Shown here: positions 1 to 5,736 of the stretch, one piece after another
Layout: each line of letters begins with the position of its first letter
Numbering within the stretch: position 1 is the stretch's first letter
Position numbers and translations under genes: made by a program
Notes under the pieces: model-generated
Databases searched by the model: none
What the model saw: only the letters and a program-made list of their open reading frames with translations
What the model was told of the DNA's origin: nothing
Source of the DNA: UBA2862 sp045637485
GTDB lineage: Bacteria > Bacillota > Clostridia > Christensenellales > Aristaeellaceae
Length of the DNA stretch: 6,436 nt
Assembly (NCBI GenBank): GCA_045637485.1
Contig: JAZTZK010000253.1
Coordinates: 1-6,436, forward strand
Direction: 5' to 3'

Positions 1-13
1 TACGATCCGACTT

Positions 14-2365
14 TCATCCGTGAATCAAAACCTCAAACCCGTCCGATGGTGTCAGCGCGGCTGCCGCGTCATCCCAGCGCAGGCGGGTGAGCGTGTAATC
101 CCCCTGCTCGTAGCCGTAGCCGTCGCCGGCGTCGTCGTACAGGTCGAAGGCGCCGTCCGCACCGCGCCAGACGTGGATCTGCAGCGGGCCCTCCGGCTTC
201 TGACCGGCGTATTGCAGGCCCTCGGCCATCGGTATGATCGCCCCGGCCCTCACGAACAGCGGGATGCGCTCCAGAGGCGCGTCCACGGTGACCTGCCTGC
301 CGCCGGGGTAGCGCTCGCCGGTCCAGAAGTCGTACCAGTCGCAGCCCGCGGGCAGGTAGCAGGTTCGACGCTCCGGCTTGCTGAGCGGCGCGCTGCCCCT
401 GCCGAAGCGCATCGGCTCGGTCACCGGGCACACCAGCAGCGACCGCCCCAGCAGGAACGCGTCGGCGGTGGCCGCGGCGCGCCTGTCGCCGGGGAAGTCG
501 AACAGCAGCGGGCGCAGCATCATGCCGTTGTTCCGCCATACGCCGCCCGCCAGGGAATAGACGTAGGGCATCAGCCGGTAGCGCAGTTTGATCGTCGACT
601 CGATGGCGTCGTAGAAGGGCTCGCCCTTCTTGCCGAAGTTCCATATCTCCCGGGGCGTGTCGGTGCCGTGGGGGCGGAACATGGGCAGGGAGCAGCCGAA
701 TTGCAGCCAGCGCACGTACAGCTCCCGGTAGCCCAGGTCGTCGACGCCCTGCTCATAGTCGCCCTGCCAGAACCACTTGGGCGCGGGGTCGCTGTCGCAG
801 CCGCAGCCCCGGCCCTGCCAGTTCTCCCGCACCACGAAGAAGCCGCCGATGTCCAGCGTCCACCAGGGATAGCCGCTGGCGGCCATGCCCAGCGCCTCGG
901 CGATCTGGGACCGCATCACGTCCCAGCGGGCGGAGATGTCACCGGACCACAGCATTGCGCCGTAGCGCTGGCTGCCCGCATAGCCGGAGCGGGTCAGGTT
1001 CAGCACCCGCCTGTCCGGGGTGTCCCTGCGCTGGTTCTCGTAGATGCCCCAGGCGTGAGCCAGCGCGTACAGGTTGGCCTGGGCCGGGTCGAGGAAGCGC
1101 TTGTGCTCGTCGCCCACCAGCCGGAAGCGCTCCCAGGGTTCCCGGCGCACCTCGCCGCCCCAGTCCGGGCCGGAGAAGGGCTCGGTGGAATCGCACCACC
1201 AGGCGTCGAAGCCCCCGTCGAACAGCTCGGCCTTCGCCTGCCGCCAGTACAGCGCCCGGGCCTCGGGGTTGAAGGCGTCGTAGGTGGACAGGTCGTTCAG
1301 CAGCCATCCCTTCTCGCTGAACTGCGCCCAGTCTGCGGTGCCGCTGTTCATGTTGGGCCAGACCGAGACCATGGCGTGGGCGTGCATGGCGTGGATCTCG
1401 TCCATGCGCTGACTGAGGTCGCCGTAGCGCGCCCTGTCCACCCGCTTCTCGCCCCAGCGGCCCTCGCGCCAGGTGAGCCAGTCCTGCACCACGCCGTCCA
1501 GCGGCACGCCCAATTCCCGGTAGCGGCGCACCACGTCGGCAAGCTCCTTCGCCGTGCGGTAGCGCTCCTTCGACTGGATGTAGCCGAAGGCCCACTTCGG
1601 CGGCAGCGCCGCGCGGCCCGTCAGCCGCCGCAGGCCGTCGATGACGGCGTCGAAGGGAGCTTCCGCGACGCTGTCGCCGGTGATGACATAGTAGTCCAGC
1701 TGGCCCACGGTGTCCAGGTAGAGGTAGCTGCCCTCGGCGTCGTCCTGGAAGGTCATCAGGCTGCCGCAGTCCACCAGCAGGCCGTAGCCCCTGTCCGACA
1801 GGAAGAAGGGCATGGGGATGCGCATGTTGTGCTGGTACAGGTAGCGGTTCTGGTGCCGGTTGTTCCACACGCCGTCCTCGCCCTGGCCCAGGCCGTAGAT
1901 GCCCTCGTCCGGGGAGAAGTCGAAGCACAGCCGCGCCCACCAGGCCCGGCGGTCCACCGTGGGCTTGAGGTTCTTGATGAAGTTGCGCTCGCCGTCCACG
2001 GTCTTGACCCGCTCGATCACCGGGGCCTCGCCGCCGGTGGTGTAGCGGATCACGTCCTGGGCCGAGAGCACGTGCCCGGCCTCCCTCAGGAGGACCTCGC
2101 CGTCATCCGCCCTGCGCCAGGCCAGCCTGCCCGAGGCGCGGTCGTATTCCGCCCGGAGATTGCCCGAGCGCAGCCACACGCATTTTTCATCCTGCCCGCC
2201 GTCGGCAAACGCACCGACGCCTTCCGGCAGCTCCGGAGCCTGAAACAGCATTGAGGGTGGGGCGATATGATCCTCCTTCGTATGTACGACGCGAATCGCC
2301 CCCGGCAGCACGGCCTCCAGGCGGTAAAGCCCGTCAGGCGCTTTGAATTCGATCATCTGATTCAT
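14..2365 (-). CDS. Glycoside hydrolase family 31 alpha-glycosidase (alpha-xylosidase/alpha-glucosidase-like), cytoplasmic
   Basis: A 783-residue retaining alpha-glycosidase of family GH31. The N-terminal beta-sandwich covers roughly residues 1-250, the (beta/alpha)8 barrel about 255-600, and C-terminal beta domains follow. The nucleophile is read as Asp392 in FDAWWCDSTEP and the acid/base as Asp476 in LWSGD, inside the block TRSGYAGSQRYGAMLWSGD. TLDIGGF (503-509) and FRPHGTDTPREIW (563-575) are further family landmarks. The W-W-x-D-x-T-E-P form, instead of the D-M-N-E of classical alpha-glucosidases, points to the alpha-xylosidase-like part of GH31, but substrate is not proven. There is no signal peptide, so it should act in the cytosol on sugar imported by the upstream transporter. 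The ATG at 2365 has GAGG six bases upstream; a second in-frame ATG at codon 4 is spaced less well. It is the last gene seen of the operon, 91 bp after the MalG-type permease. A CGC-containing loop (residues 515-530) is unusual. The family call is firm; the specificity is open. Confidence 0.95.
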   Translation of the reverse strand: MNQMIEFKAPDGLYRLEAVLPGAIRVVHTKEDHIAPPSMLFQAPELPEGVGAFADGGQDEKCVWLRSGNLRAEYDRASGRLAWRRADDGEVLLREAGHVLSAQDVIRYTTGGEAPVIERVKTVDGERNFIKNLKPTVDRRAWWARLCFDFSPDEGIYGLGQGEDGVWNNRHQNRYLYQHNMRIPMPFFLSDRGYGLLVDCGSLMTFQDDAEGSYLYLDTVGQLDYYVITGDSVAEAPFDAVIDGLRRLTGRAALPPKWAFGYIQSKERYRTAKELADVVRRYRELGVPLDGVVQDWLTWREGRWGEKRVDRARYGDLSQRMDEIHAMHAHAMVSVWPNMNSGTADWAQFSEKGWLLNDLSTYDAFNPEARALYWRQAKAELFDGGFDAWWCDSTEPFSGPDWGGEVRREPWERFRLVGDEHKRFLDPAQANLYALAHAWGIYENQRRDTPDRRVLNLTRSGYAGSQRYGAMLWSGDISARWDVMRSQIAEALGMAASGYPWWTLDIGGFFVVRENWQGRGCGCDSDPAPKWFWQGDYEQGVDDLGYRELYVRWLQFGCSLPMFRPHGTDTPREIWNFGKKGEPFYDAIESTIKLRYRLMPYVYSLAGGVWRNNGMMLRPLLFDFPGDRRAAATADAFLLGRSLLVCPVTEPMRFGRGSAPLSKPERRTCYLPAGCDWYDFWTGERYPGGRQVTVDAPLERIPLFVRAGAIIPMAEGLQYAGQKPEGPLQIHVWRGADGAFDLYDDAGDGYGYEQGDYTLTRLRWDDAAAALTPSDGFEVLIHG

Positions 2366-2377
2366 GATGTACCTCGC

Positions 2378-2410
2378 AAAAAGTCCCAGGCCGCAGAGGC
2401 AGTCCGGGAC
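2378..2410 (-). terminator. Weak hairpin plus T5: possible attenuator between permease and GH31 genes
   Basis: On the transcribed (minus) strand, GTCCC (2410-2406) can pair with GGGAC (2387-2383). Inside is a short GCC/GGC stem with an imperfect internal loop, and five T residues (2382-2378) follow at once. The position, 46 bp after the permease stop and 13 bp before the GH31 ATG, suits partial termination that would lower GH31 expression relative to the transporter. The stem is short and interrupted, so it is more likely leaky than a full terminator. No convincing promoter lies between it and the GH31 gene, so GH31 should depend on read-through. Confidence 0.35.
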
Positions 2411-2456
2411 GGGTTGTTGGGGAATGAATGAACTGGAAAGGATTTATAGATCAGAA

Positions 2457-3293
2457 CTATCCCTTCACCGCGCCCGCGGTGACGCCGCCGATGATGTAGC
2501 GCTGGCCGACGGCGTAGACCGCGATCACGGGGATGACGGTCAGCACGATGTCGGCGAACACGTAGTTCCAGTTGCTGCCCTCCTTGCCGAAGAACTGGTA
2601 CACCGACATGGTCATCGGGTGCAGCTTGCTCTTGGAGGACAGGTACAGCGGGGTCAGGAAGTCGTTCCAGACGCCCATGAACTGGAGCACGAAGCAGGTC
2701 ATCAGCGTGGGCTTCAGCAGCGGCAGTATCACCCGGAAGAACAGCATCACCGGGTTCGCGCCGTCGATCACCGCCGCCTCGTCCAGCTCCTTGGGGATGG
2801 TCTCCACGAAGCTGTAGATGGTGAACACGCAGAAGGGGATCATGGCGCTGGTGAACACCAGCACGATGCCCAGGCTTGTGTTGGTCAGGCTCATCCACTG
2901 GAACACCCGCACCAGGGTGATGTAGTTCACCGGGAAGAACAGGCCGCAGATGAAGAAGTAATAGATGAAGTTGTTCAGCCGGGTGCGCTTGCGGCTGAGC
3001 ACATAGGCGGCCATGGCGCACAGCAGCACGCCCGCCGTGGTGGAGGCGAAGCTGTAGAGCATGCTGTTGCCAAAGCCGGTGAGCAGCTTGGCCTTCTTGA
3101 ACACCTCGGGGTAGTTGGTGAACACCCACTGGGTGGGCAGGCTCAGATTCATGCGGGCGGCCTCGCTCTTGGTCTTGAAGGAGTTGATCAGCACCAGGTA
3201 CAGCGGAGCCAGCACGATCAGCGAGAGAAACAGGCACAGCAGCTGCTTGAGCACCGTCTGGAGGGTCAGGGGCTTTCTGTTCGGGCTCTTCAC
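2457..3293 (-). CDS. Carbohydrate ABC transporter permease, MalG type (CUT1)
   Basis: Inner-membrane permease of 278 residues, the MalG-like half of a CUT1 sugar importer. Hydrophobic segments lie at about residues 16-37, 76-99, 109-130, 140-163, 196-215 and 246-266, giving six membrane spans. The cytoplasmic EAA loop that docks the ATPase is clear: ELDEAAVIDGAN followed by VILPLLKP (residues 169-194). The C-terminus QRYIIGGVTAGAVKG is typical of MalG proteins. The start is taken as GTG at 3293, two bases after the stop of the upstream permease, because the family N-terminus (a short basic stretch, then the first membrane helix) begins there. The frame stays open for 91 more codons upstream, but that sequence overlaps the other permease and reads as arginine/histidine-rich out-of-frame translation. 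AAGGGGGG upstream serves as ribosome-binding site. Tight spacing implies translational coupling and equal subunit amounts. The family call is firm; the substrate is unknown. Confidence 0.95.
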   Translation of the reverse strand: MKSPNRKPLTLQTVLKQLLCLFLSLIVLAPLYLVLINSFKTKSEAARMNLSLPTQWVFTNYPEVFKKAKLLTGFGNSMLYSFASTTAGVLLCAMAAYVLSRKRTRLNNFIYYFFICGLFFPVNYITLVRVFQWMSLTNTSLGIVLVFTSAMIPFCVFTIYSFVETIPKELDEAAVIDGANPVMLFFRVILPLLKPTLMTCFVLQFMGVWNDFLTPLYLSSKSKLHPMTMSVYQFFGKEGSNWNYVFADIVLTVIPVIAVYAVGQRYIIGGVTAGAVKG

Positions 3294-3295
3294 GG

Positions 3296-4174
3296 TCAGG
3301 CCGCCCCCCTTCTGCTCATGCCGCGCACGATCAGTATGCCGGCGACCATCGTGATCAGCAACAGTATGGCGTTGAAGGCGGTGGCCAGGCCGTAGCTGCC
3401 CGCGCCGTACAGCTGGAAGGAGTAGGTGGTCATGACCTCTGTGGCGTGTCCGGGACCGCCGTTGGTCAGCACGTAGATGATGTCGAACACCTTCAGGCCG
3501 TAGGTGACGCCGAAGACCAGGTTGATCATGATCGCGCCGCGCATCATCGGCAGCGTCACGTTCCACAGCCGCTGCCAGAAGTTCGCGCCGTCCACCTTGG
3601 CGGCCTCGTAATAGCTCTTGTCGATGGTGGAAAGGCCGGTCATGAATATGGTCATGACGTAGCCGATGCCCCGCCAGGCGTCCACCATGTAGATGGATTT
3701 CCAGACCACGTTAAGGTCCGAAAGCCATTTTTGCTTCAGCGCCCCCAGGCCGATGGCCTCCAGCGCGCCGTTGAGCATGCCGTTTTTGAAGTTCAGCACC
3801 GAGGTGAATATGATGCCGATGATCACGAAGGGTATGATCGAGGGCAGGTAGAACACCGTGCGGTACACGCCCATGCCCCGGATGCCTTCAAAGAGTATGA
3901 TGGCCAGGAACAGCGCCGGGATGATCTTCACGATGTTGGAAACCACGGTGAATTTCAGCGTGTTCCAGATGCCGTTGGAATAGTTTTTGCTGGAGGTGAA
4001 TATATCGATGTAATTCTTGAGCCCCACGAAGTGCAGGCCGTTTTTCGGGGTGCTCCGCCCCCAGTCGGTGAACGAATAGAACACGCCCAGCAGGCTGGGA
4101 AACAGGAAAAACACGATGTACAGCAGCAGTGGCAGTATCAAAAACCACTGTGGATAGACCTTTTTCTTGTTCAT
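3296..4174 (-). CDS. Carbohydrate ABC transporter permease, MalF type (CUT1)
   Basis: Inner-membrane permease of 292 residues, the partner of the MalG-type protein. A short basic N-terminus (MNKKK) precedes membrane spans at about residues 9-31, 74-95, 105-127, 160-181, 213-235 and 263-285. The EAA loop is YYEAAKVDGANFWQRLWNVTLP (residues 188-209), with the usual Glu-Ala-Ala, Gly and Pro positions. LTNGGPGHATEVMTTY (236-251) is characteristic of MalF/UgpA/LacF-type permeases. It lacks the extra N-terminal helices and large periplasmic loop of enteric MalF, as is normal for Gram-positive CUT1 systems. The ATG at 4174 is chosen from the family N-terminus; AAAAGGG ends ten bases upstream. An earlier ATG at 4179 opens only the two-codon frame ATG AAA TGA, whose stop overlaps the real start. 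The binding-protein gene ends 67 bp upstream, with a strong stem-loop in the gap. No ATPase gene is present. Confidence 0.95.
   Translation of the reverse strand: MNKKKVYPQWFLILPLLLYIVFFLFPSLLGVFYSFTDWGRSTPKNGLHFVGLKNYIDIFTSSKNYSNGIWNTLKFTVVSNIVKIIPALFLAIILFEGIRGMGVYRTVFYLPSIIPFVIIGIIFTSVLNFKNGMLNGALEAIGLGALKQKWLSDLNVVWKSIYMVDAWRGIGYVMTIFMTGLSTIDKSYYEAAKVDGANFWQRLWNVTLPMMRGAIMINLVFGVTYGLKVFDIIYVLTNGGPGHATEVMTTYSFQLYGAGSYGLATAFNAILLLITMVAGILIVRGMSRRGAA
3304..3313 (-). promoter_or_regulatory. Ribosome-binding site for the GTG-started MalG-type permease, inside the MalF-type gene
   Basis: The minus strand reads AGAAGGGGGG, ending ten bases before the GTG at 3293. It supports GTG as the real start, since no ATG lies near the expected N-terminus. 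The site is embedded in the last codons of the upstream permease (Ser-Arg-Arg-Gly), so ribosomes finishing that gene are placed at the next start. The run of six G is also a potential slippage site. Confidence 0.6.
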
Positions 4175-4198
4175 TTCATCGCCGCCCTTTTACGGAAG

Positions 4199-4223
4199 AT
4201 AGGGGCGGCTTTGCCGCCCCTAT
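4199..4223 (-). other. Perfect 11-bp stem-loop between binding-protein and permease genes
   Basis: The minus-strand arm ATAGGGGCGGC (4223-4213) and the arm GCCGCCCCTAT (4209-4199) are perfect inverted repeats around a three-base AAA loop. No T-run follows (the next bases are CTTCCGT), so it is not a canonical intrinsic terminator. In sugar ABC operons such structures after the binding-protein gene often protect its mRNA from 3' decay, or partly stop transcription, giving more binding protein than permease; that role is inferred here. The inner arm GCCGCCC could instead pair with GGGCGGC (4187-4181), which contains part of the permease ribosome-binding site. Confidence 0.75.
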
Positions 4224-4241
4224 GGGTCAACTCGATTTCGC

Positions 4242-5570
4242 TTACTTCCAGGCCTCGTCGCCGACGTTCGCGGCGGCCTCGGCGCGGTAGCCGTCCATGC
4301 GGGCCAGCACCTCGTTGGCGTCGATGCCGCCCTGGACGAACTCGATCATATCCTGGCCGAACTGCATCCAGTAGTCGTTGGTGTACTTGGTGCCGTTCTG
4401 CAGCACGCAGCACTCCATCTTCTCCGGGGGAACGGTGGCGATGAAGGCCTCCTCCTCGGGCAGCCAGTGCTGCTCGATGTCCACGTTCACGTGCAGGTTG
4501 GTGTACTTGGGGCTGTTGTCCAGGATCTCCTGCAGGGATTCGGGCGTGCAGACGAACTGGAACCAGGCGCGCACCAGGTCCTCGTGCTCGGTGCCCTTGT
4601 AGCCGAACATGGTGGGGCCGGCGGGGCTGGTGGTGTACCAGGTGTTGTCGCCCAGGGGGCACAGGAACAGGCCGAACTCGTCGCTGGTGCCGGTGTCGTC
4701 CTTGATCTGCTTGATGGTGCCGGAGTTCTCGATGGTGAAGGCGACGGTGCGATCGCCGAACTCGTTGGACTGGTTGGTGGAGTCGGTGCCGATCCAGTCC
4801 TCGCCGAAGTAGCCCAGGTCGCTCAGCTCCTTGAACTGGTTCAGGACCTCCAGCATCTTCTCGTTTCCGGCGAAGGTGGCGGTGTTGTTGTTCAGCGCGT
4901 CGTACAGGCCGGGGGTCGCCTCCTCATAGACGCCGCCGATCTGGAAGAAGGCCAGCTGGTGCCGCCATCCATCCGCGCCCGCCATGAACCAGGGGGTGAT
5001 GCCCGTCTCGGCGATCTTCGCGCAGACGTCCTTCAGCTCCGCGTAGGTGGTGGGAACGCTCAGGCCCAGCTCGTCGAACAGGGTCTTGTTGTACAGCATC
5101 ACGTACTCGGGGCTGTTGTTCCAGACCTGCAGGCCGTACAGCTTGCCGCCGGAGATGCAGGCGCTCTGGCGGGATTCGGGCATCACGTTCTGCCAATCCG
5201 CGCCGGTGAAGTCGATGCAGCGGTTCTCGGGATCGCCGATCATGGATTCGATGGCGCCCACGGGGTTGGACTGGATCCAGAACACGTCGGCGCAGGTGCC
5301 GTTGGCCAGGCCGCTGGTCAGCACGTCGAAGTACTGGTCGGCGGGCAGGGTCTGCAGGTCCACGGTCACGCCGTAGGTTTCCTCGAAGCGGGCGATGGTC
5401 TCGTCATAGCGGTCGGCCATCCAGTCGGCGGAGACCAGTATGCTCAGCTCCTGTCCCTCGAACTGGCCCTCGTTGGGCACGGCTTCGACGACCACGTTCT
5501 CGGCGCTTGCAAAGGCCAGCAGGCTCATGGCCAGCATCAGGCAAAGCACAACACTCAACAATTTCTTCAT
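4242..5570 (-). CDS. Extracellular solute-binding protein of a CUT1 sugar ABC transporter
   Basis: A 442-residue exported protein that should capture the transported sugar and deliver it to the two permeases. The first 23 residues form a Sec signal peptide: a lysine pair, a hydrophobic core and an ASA/E cleavage site for signal peptidase I. There is no lipobox cysteine at the cleavage point; the only cysteine here, Cys10, sits in the hydrophobic core. The mature part has the family 1 layout: LSILVSADW, then DETIARFEETYGVTVDL (56-72), ADVFWIQSN (94-102), YGLQVWNNSPEYVMLYNK (145-162, the hinge region) and TTYAELKDVCAKIAETGITP (174-193). Tryptophans at 97, 150, 194, 202 and 311 could stack on sugar rings. 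Eight cysteines in the mature protein, including the pair 387-388, is unusually many for this family. The ATG at 5570 has a perfect AGGAGG nine bases upstream. It is the first gene of the operon and should be the most highly expressed. Ligand unknown. Confidence 0.95.
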   Translation of the reverse strand: MKKLLSVVLCLMLAMSLLAFASAENVVVEAVPNEGQFEGQELSILVSADWMADRYDETIARFEETYGVTVDLQTLPADQYFDVLTSGLANGTCADVFWIQSNPVGAIESMIGDPENRCIDFTGADWQNVMPESRQSACISGGKLYGLQVWNNSPEYVMLYNKTLFDELGLSVPTTYAELKDVCAKIAETGITPWFMAGADGWRHQLAFFQIGGVYEEATPGLYDALNNNTATFAGNEKMLEVLNQFKELSDLGYFGEDWIGTDSTNQSNEFGDRTVAFTIENSGTIKQIKDDTGTSDEFGLFLCPLGDNTWYTTSPAGPTMFGYKGTEHEDLVRAWFQFVCTPESLQEILDNSPKYTNLHVNVDIEQHWLPEEEAFIATVPPEKMECCVLQNGTKYTNDYWMQFGQDMIEFVQGGIDANEVLARMDGYRAEAAANVGDEAWK

Positions 5571-5579
5571 GCTACTGTT

Positions 5580-5585
5580 CCTCCT
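5580..5585 (-). promoter_or_regulatory. Perfect Shine-Dalgarno sequence of the binding-protein gene
   Basis: AGGAGG on the minus strand, nine bases before the ATG at 5570. It is the strongest ribosome-binding site in the window and fixes the start of the signal peptide. It fits the need for more binding protein than permease. Confidence 0.85.
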
Positions 5586-5597
5586 GTCGTGTTTTGT

Positions 5598-5622
5598 GCT
5601 GCAAAAGCTGTGCTTAAGCAGC
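5598..5622. repeat. 11-3-11 inverted repeat in the leader of the binding-protein mRNA
   Basis: The plus-strand arms GCTGCAAAAGC (5598-5608) and GCTTAAGCAGC (5612-5622) are inverted repeats with nine of eleven positions matching around a TGT centre. As RNA this folds into a 5-bp stem, a symmetric 2x2 internal loop, a 4-bp stem and a three-base loop. The repeat lies just downstream of the predicted transcription start and 12 bases before the AGGAGG. As DNA it could be a repressor operator that blocks elongation or promoter clearance; as RNA it could stabilise the 5' end. It also contains the perfect 10-bp palindrome TGCTTAAGCA (5611-5620). The symmetry is certain; the function is inferred. Confidence 0.5.
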
Positions 5623-5634
5623 CTTTCGGTTTAC

Positions 5635-5663
5635 ATTTTATCAAATTAAAGCGATAATGAAAA
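5635..5663 (-). promoter_or_regulatory. Predicted sigma-A promoter of the transporter operon (extended -10)
   Basis: On the minus strand, TAAAAT (5640-5635) is preceded by TGA, giving an extended -10 of the TGnTATAAT type. TTTTCA (5663-5658) lies exactly 17 bp upstream and matches four of six -35 positions. Transcription would start near 5626-5630, leaving a leader of about 57-60 nt that contains the inverted repeat and the AGGAGG. The weak -35 fits a promoter needing an activator such as the divergent AraC protein. Prediction only. Confidence 0.6.
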
Positions 5664-5671
5664 TGCACTAT

Positions 5672-5681
5672 TTTACGTAAA
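5672..5681. promoter_or_regulatory. 10-bp palindrome between the two promoters, candidate operator
   Basis: TTTACGTAAA is a perfect palindrome in the AT-rich stretch between the divergent promoters. It is centred about 48 bp upstream of the transporter start and about 65 bp upstream of the regulator start. That range is typical for activator sites. AraC proteins more often bind direct repeats, so a different regulator could use it. AT-rich DNA produces such short palindromes by chance fairly easily. Confidence 0.3.
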
Positions 5682-5706
5682 TTGTATATTTTTTTATGGA
5701 AGTTTC

Positions 5707-5735
5707 TTTTCAGAATGCGGCGGGTGTGGTATGAT
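5707..5735 (+). promoter_or_regulatory. Predicted sigma-A promoter of the AraC-family regulator (extended -10)
   Basis: TATGAT (5730-5735) matches five of six -10 positions and is preceded by TGG, giving TGnTATGAT. TTTTCA (5707-5712) stands exactly 17 bp upstream, the same -35 and spacing as the opposing transporter promoter. Transcription should begin near 5741-5743, inside the first G-run of the heptamer array, so the mRNA leader would be about 43 nt and made almost wholly of that array. Prediction only. Confidence 0.6.
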
Positions 5736-5736
5736 T

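Noticed and set aside
20..2254. A 744-codon open frame on the plus strand, opposite the GH31 gene
   Set aside because: Its translation is alanine/valine/glutamine/histidine-rich with no recognisable domain, as expected for the complement of a GC-rich gene. The minus-strand GH31 reading has full family motifs.
2443..2448. TATAAA on the minus strand as a -10 for the GH31 gene
   Set aside because: No acceptable -35 lies 16-18 bp upstream and there is no TG extension.
3294..3566. N-terminal 91-codon extension of the MalG-type permease frame
   Set aside because: It overlaps the end of the other permease and reads as low-complexity Arg/His-rich sequence. The family N-terminus begins at the GTG at 3293.
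4171..4179. Two-codon open frame ATG AAA TGA overlapping the MalF-type permease start (ATGA overlap)
   Set aside because: Spacing to AAGG, when aligned to the anti-Shine-Dalgarno, suits the permease ATG at least as well, so a functional start-stop element is not needed to explain it. Conservation would be required to revive it.
5648..5662. Possible CcpA cre site between the transporter -35 and -10
   Set aside because: It has the central CG and flanking A/T, but about three conserved positions mismatch, including the G and C of the outer arms. Too weak to call.
5658..5718. TGAAAATGC (5658-5666) and TCAGAATGC (5710-5718) as a direct-repeat AraC binding pair
   Set aside because: Only seven of nine bases match, the separation is 52 bp and the sequence is AT-rich; chance is a sufficient explanation.
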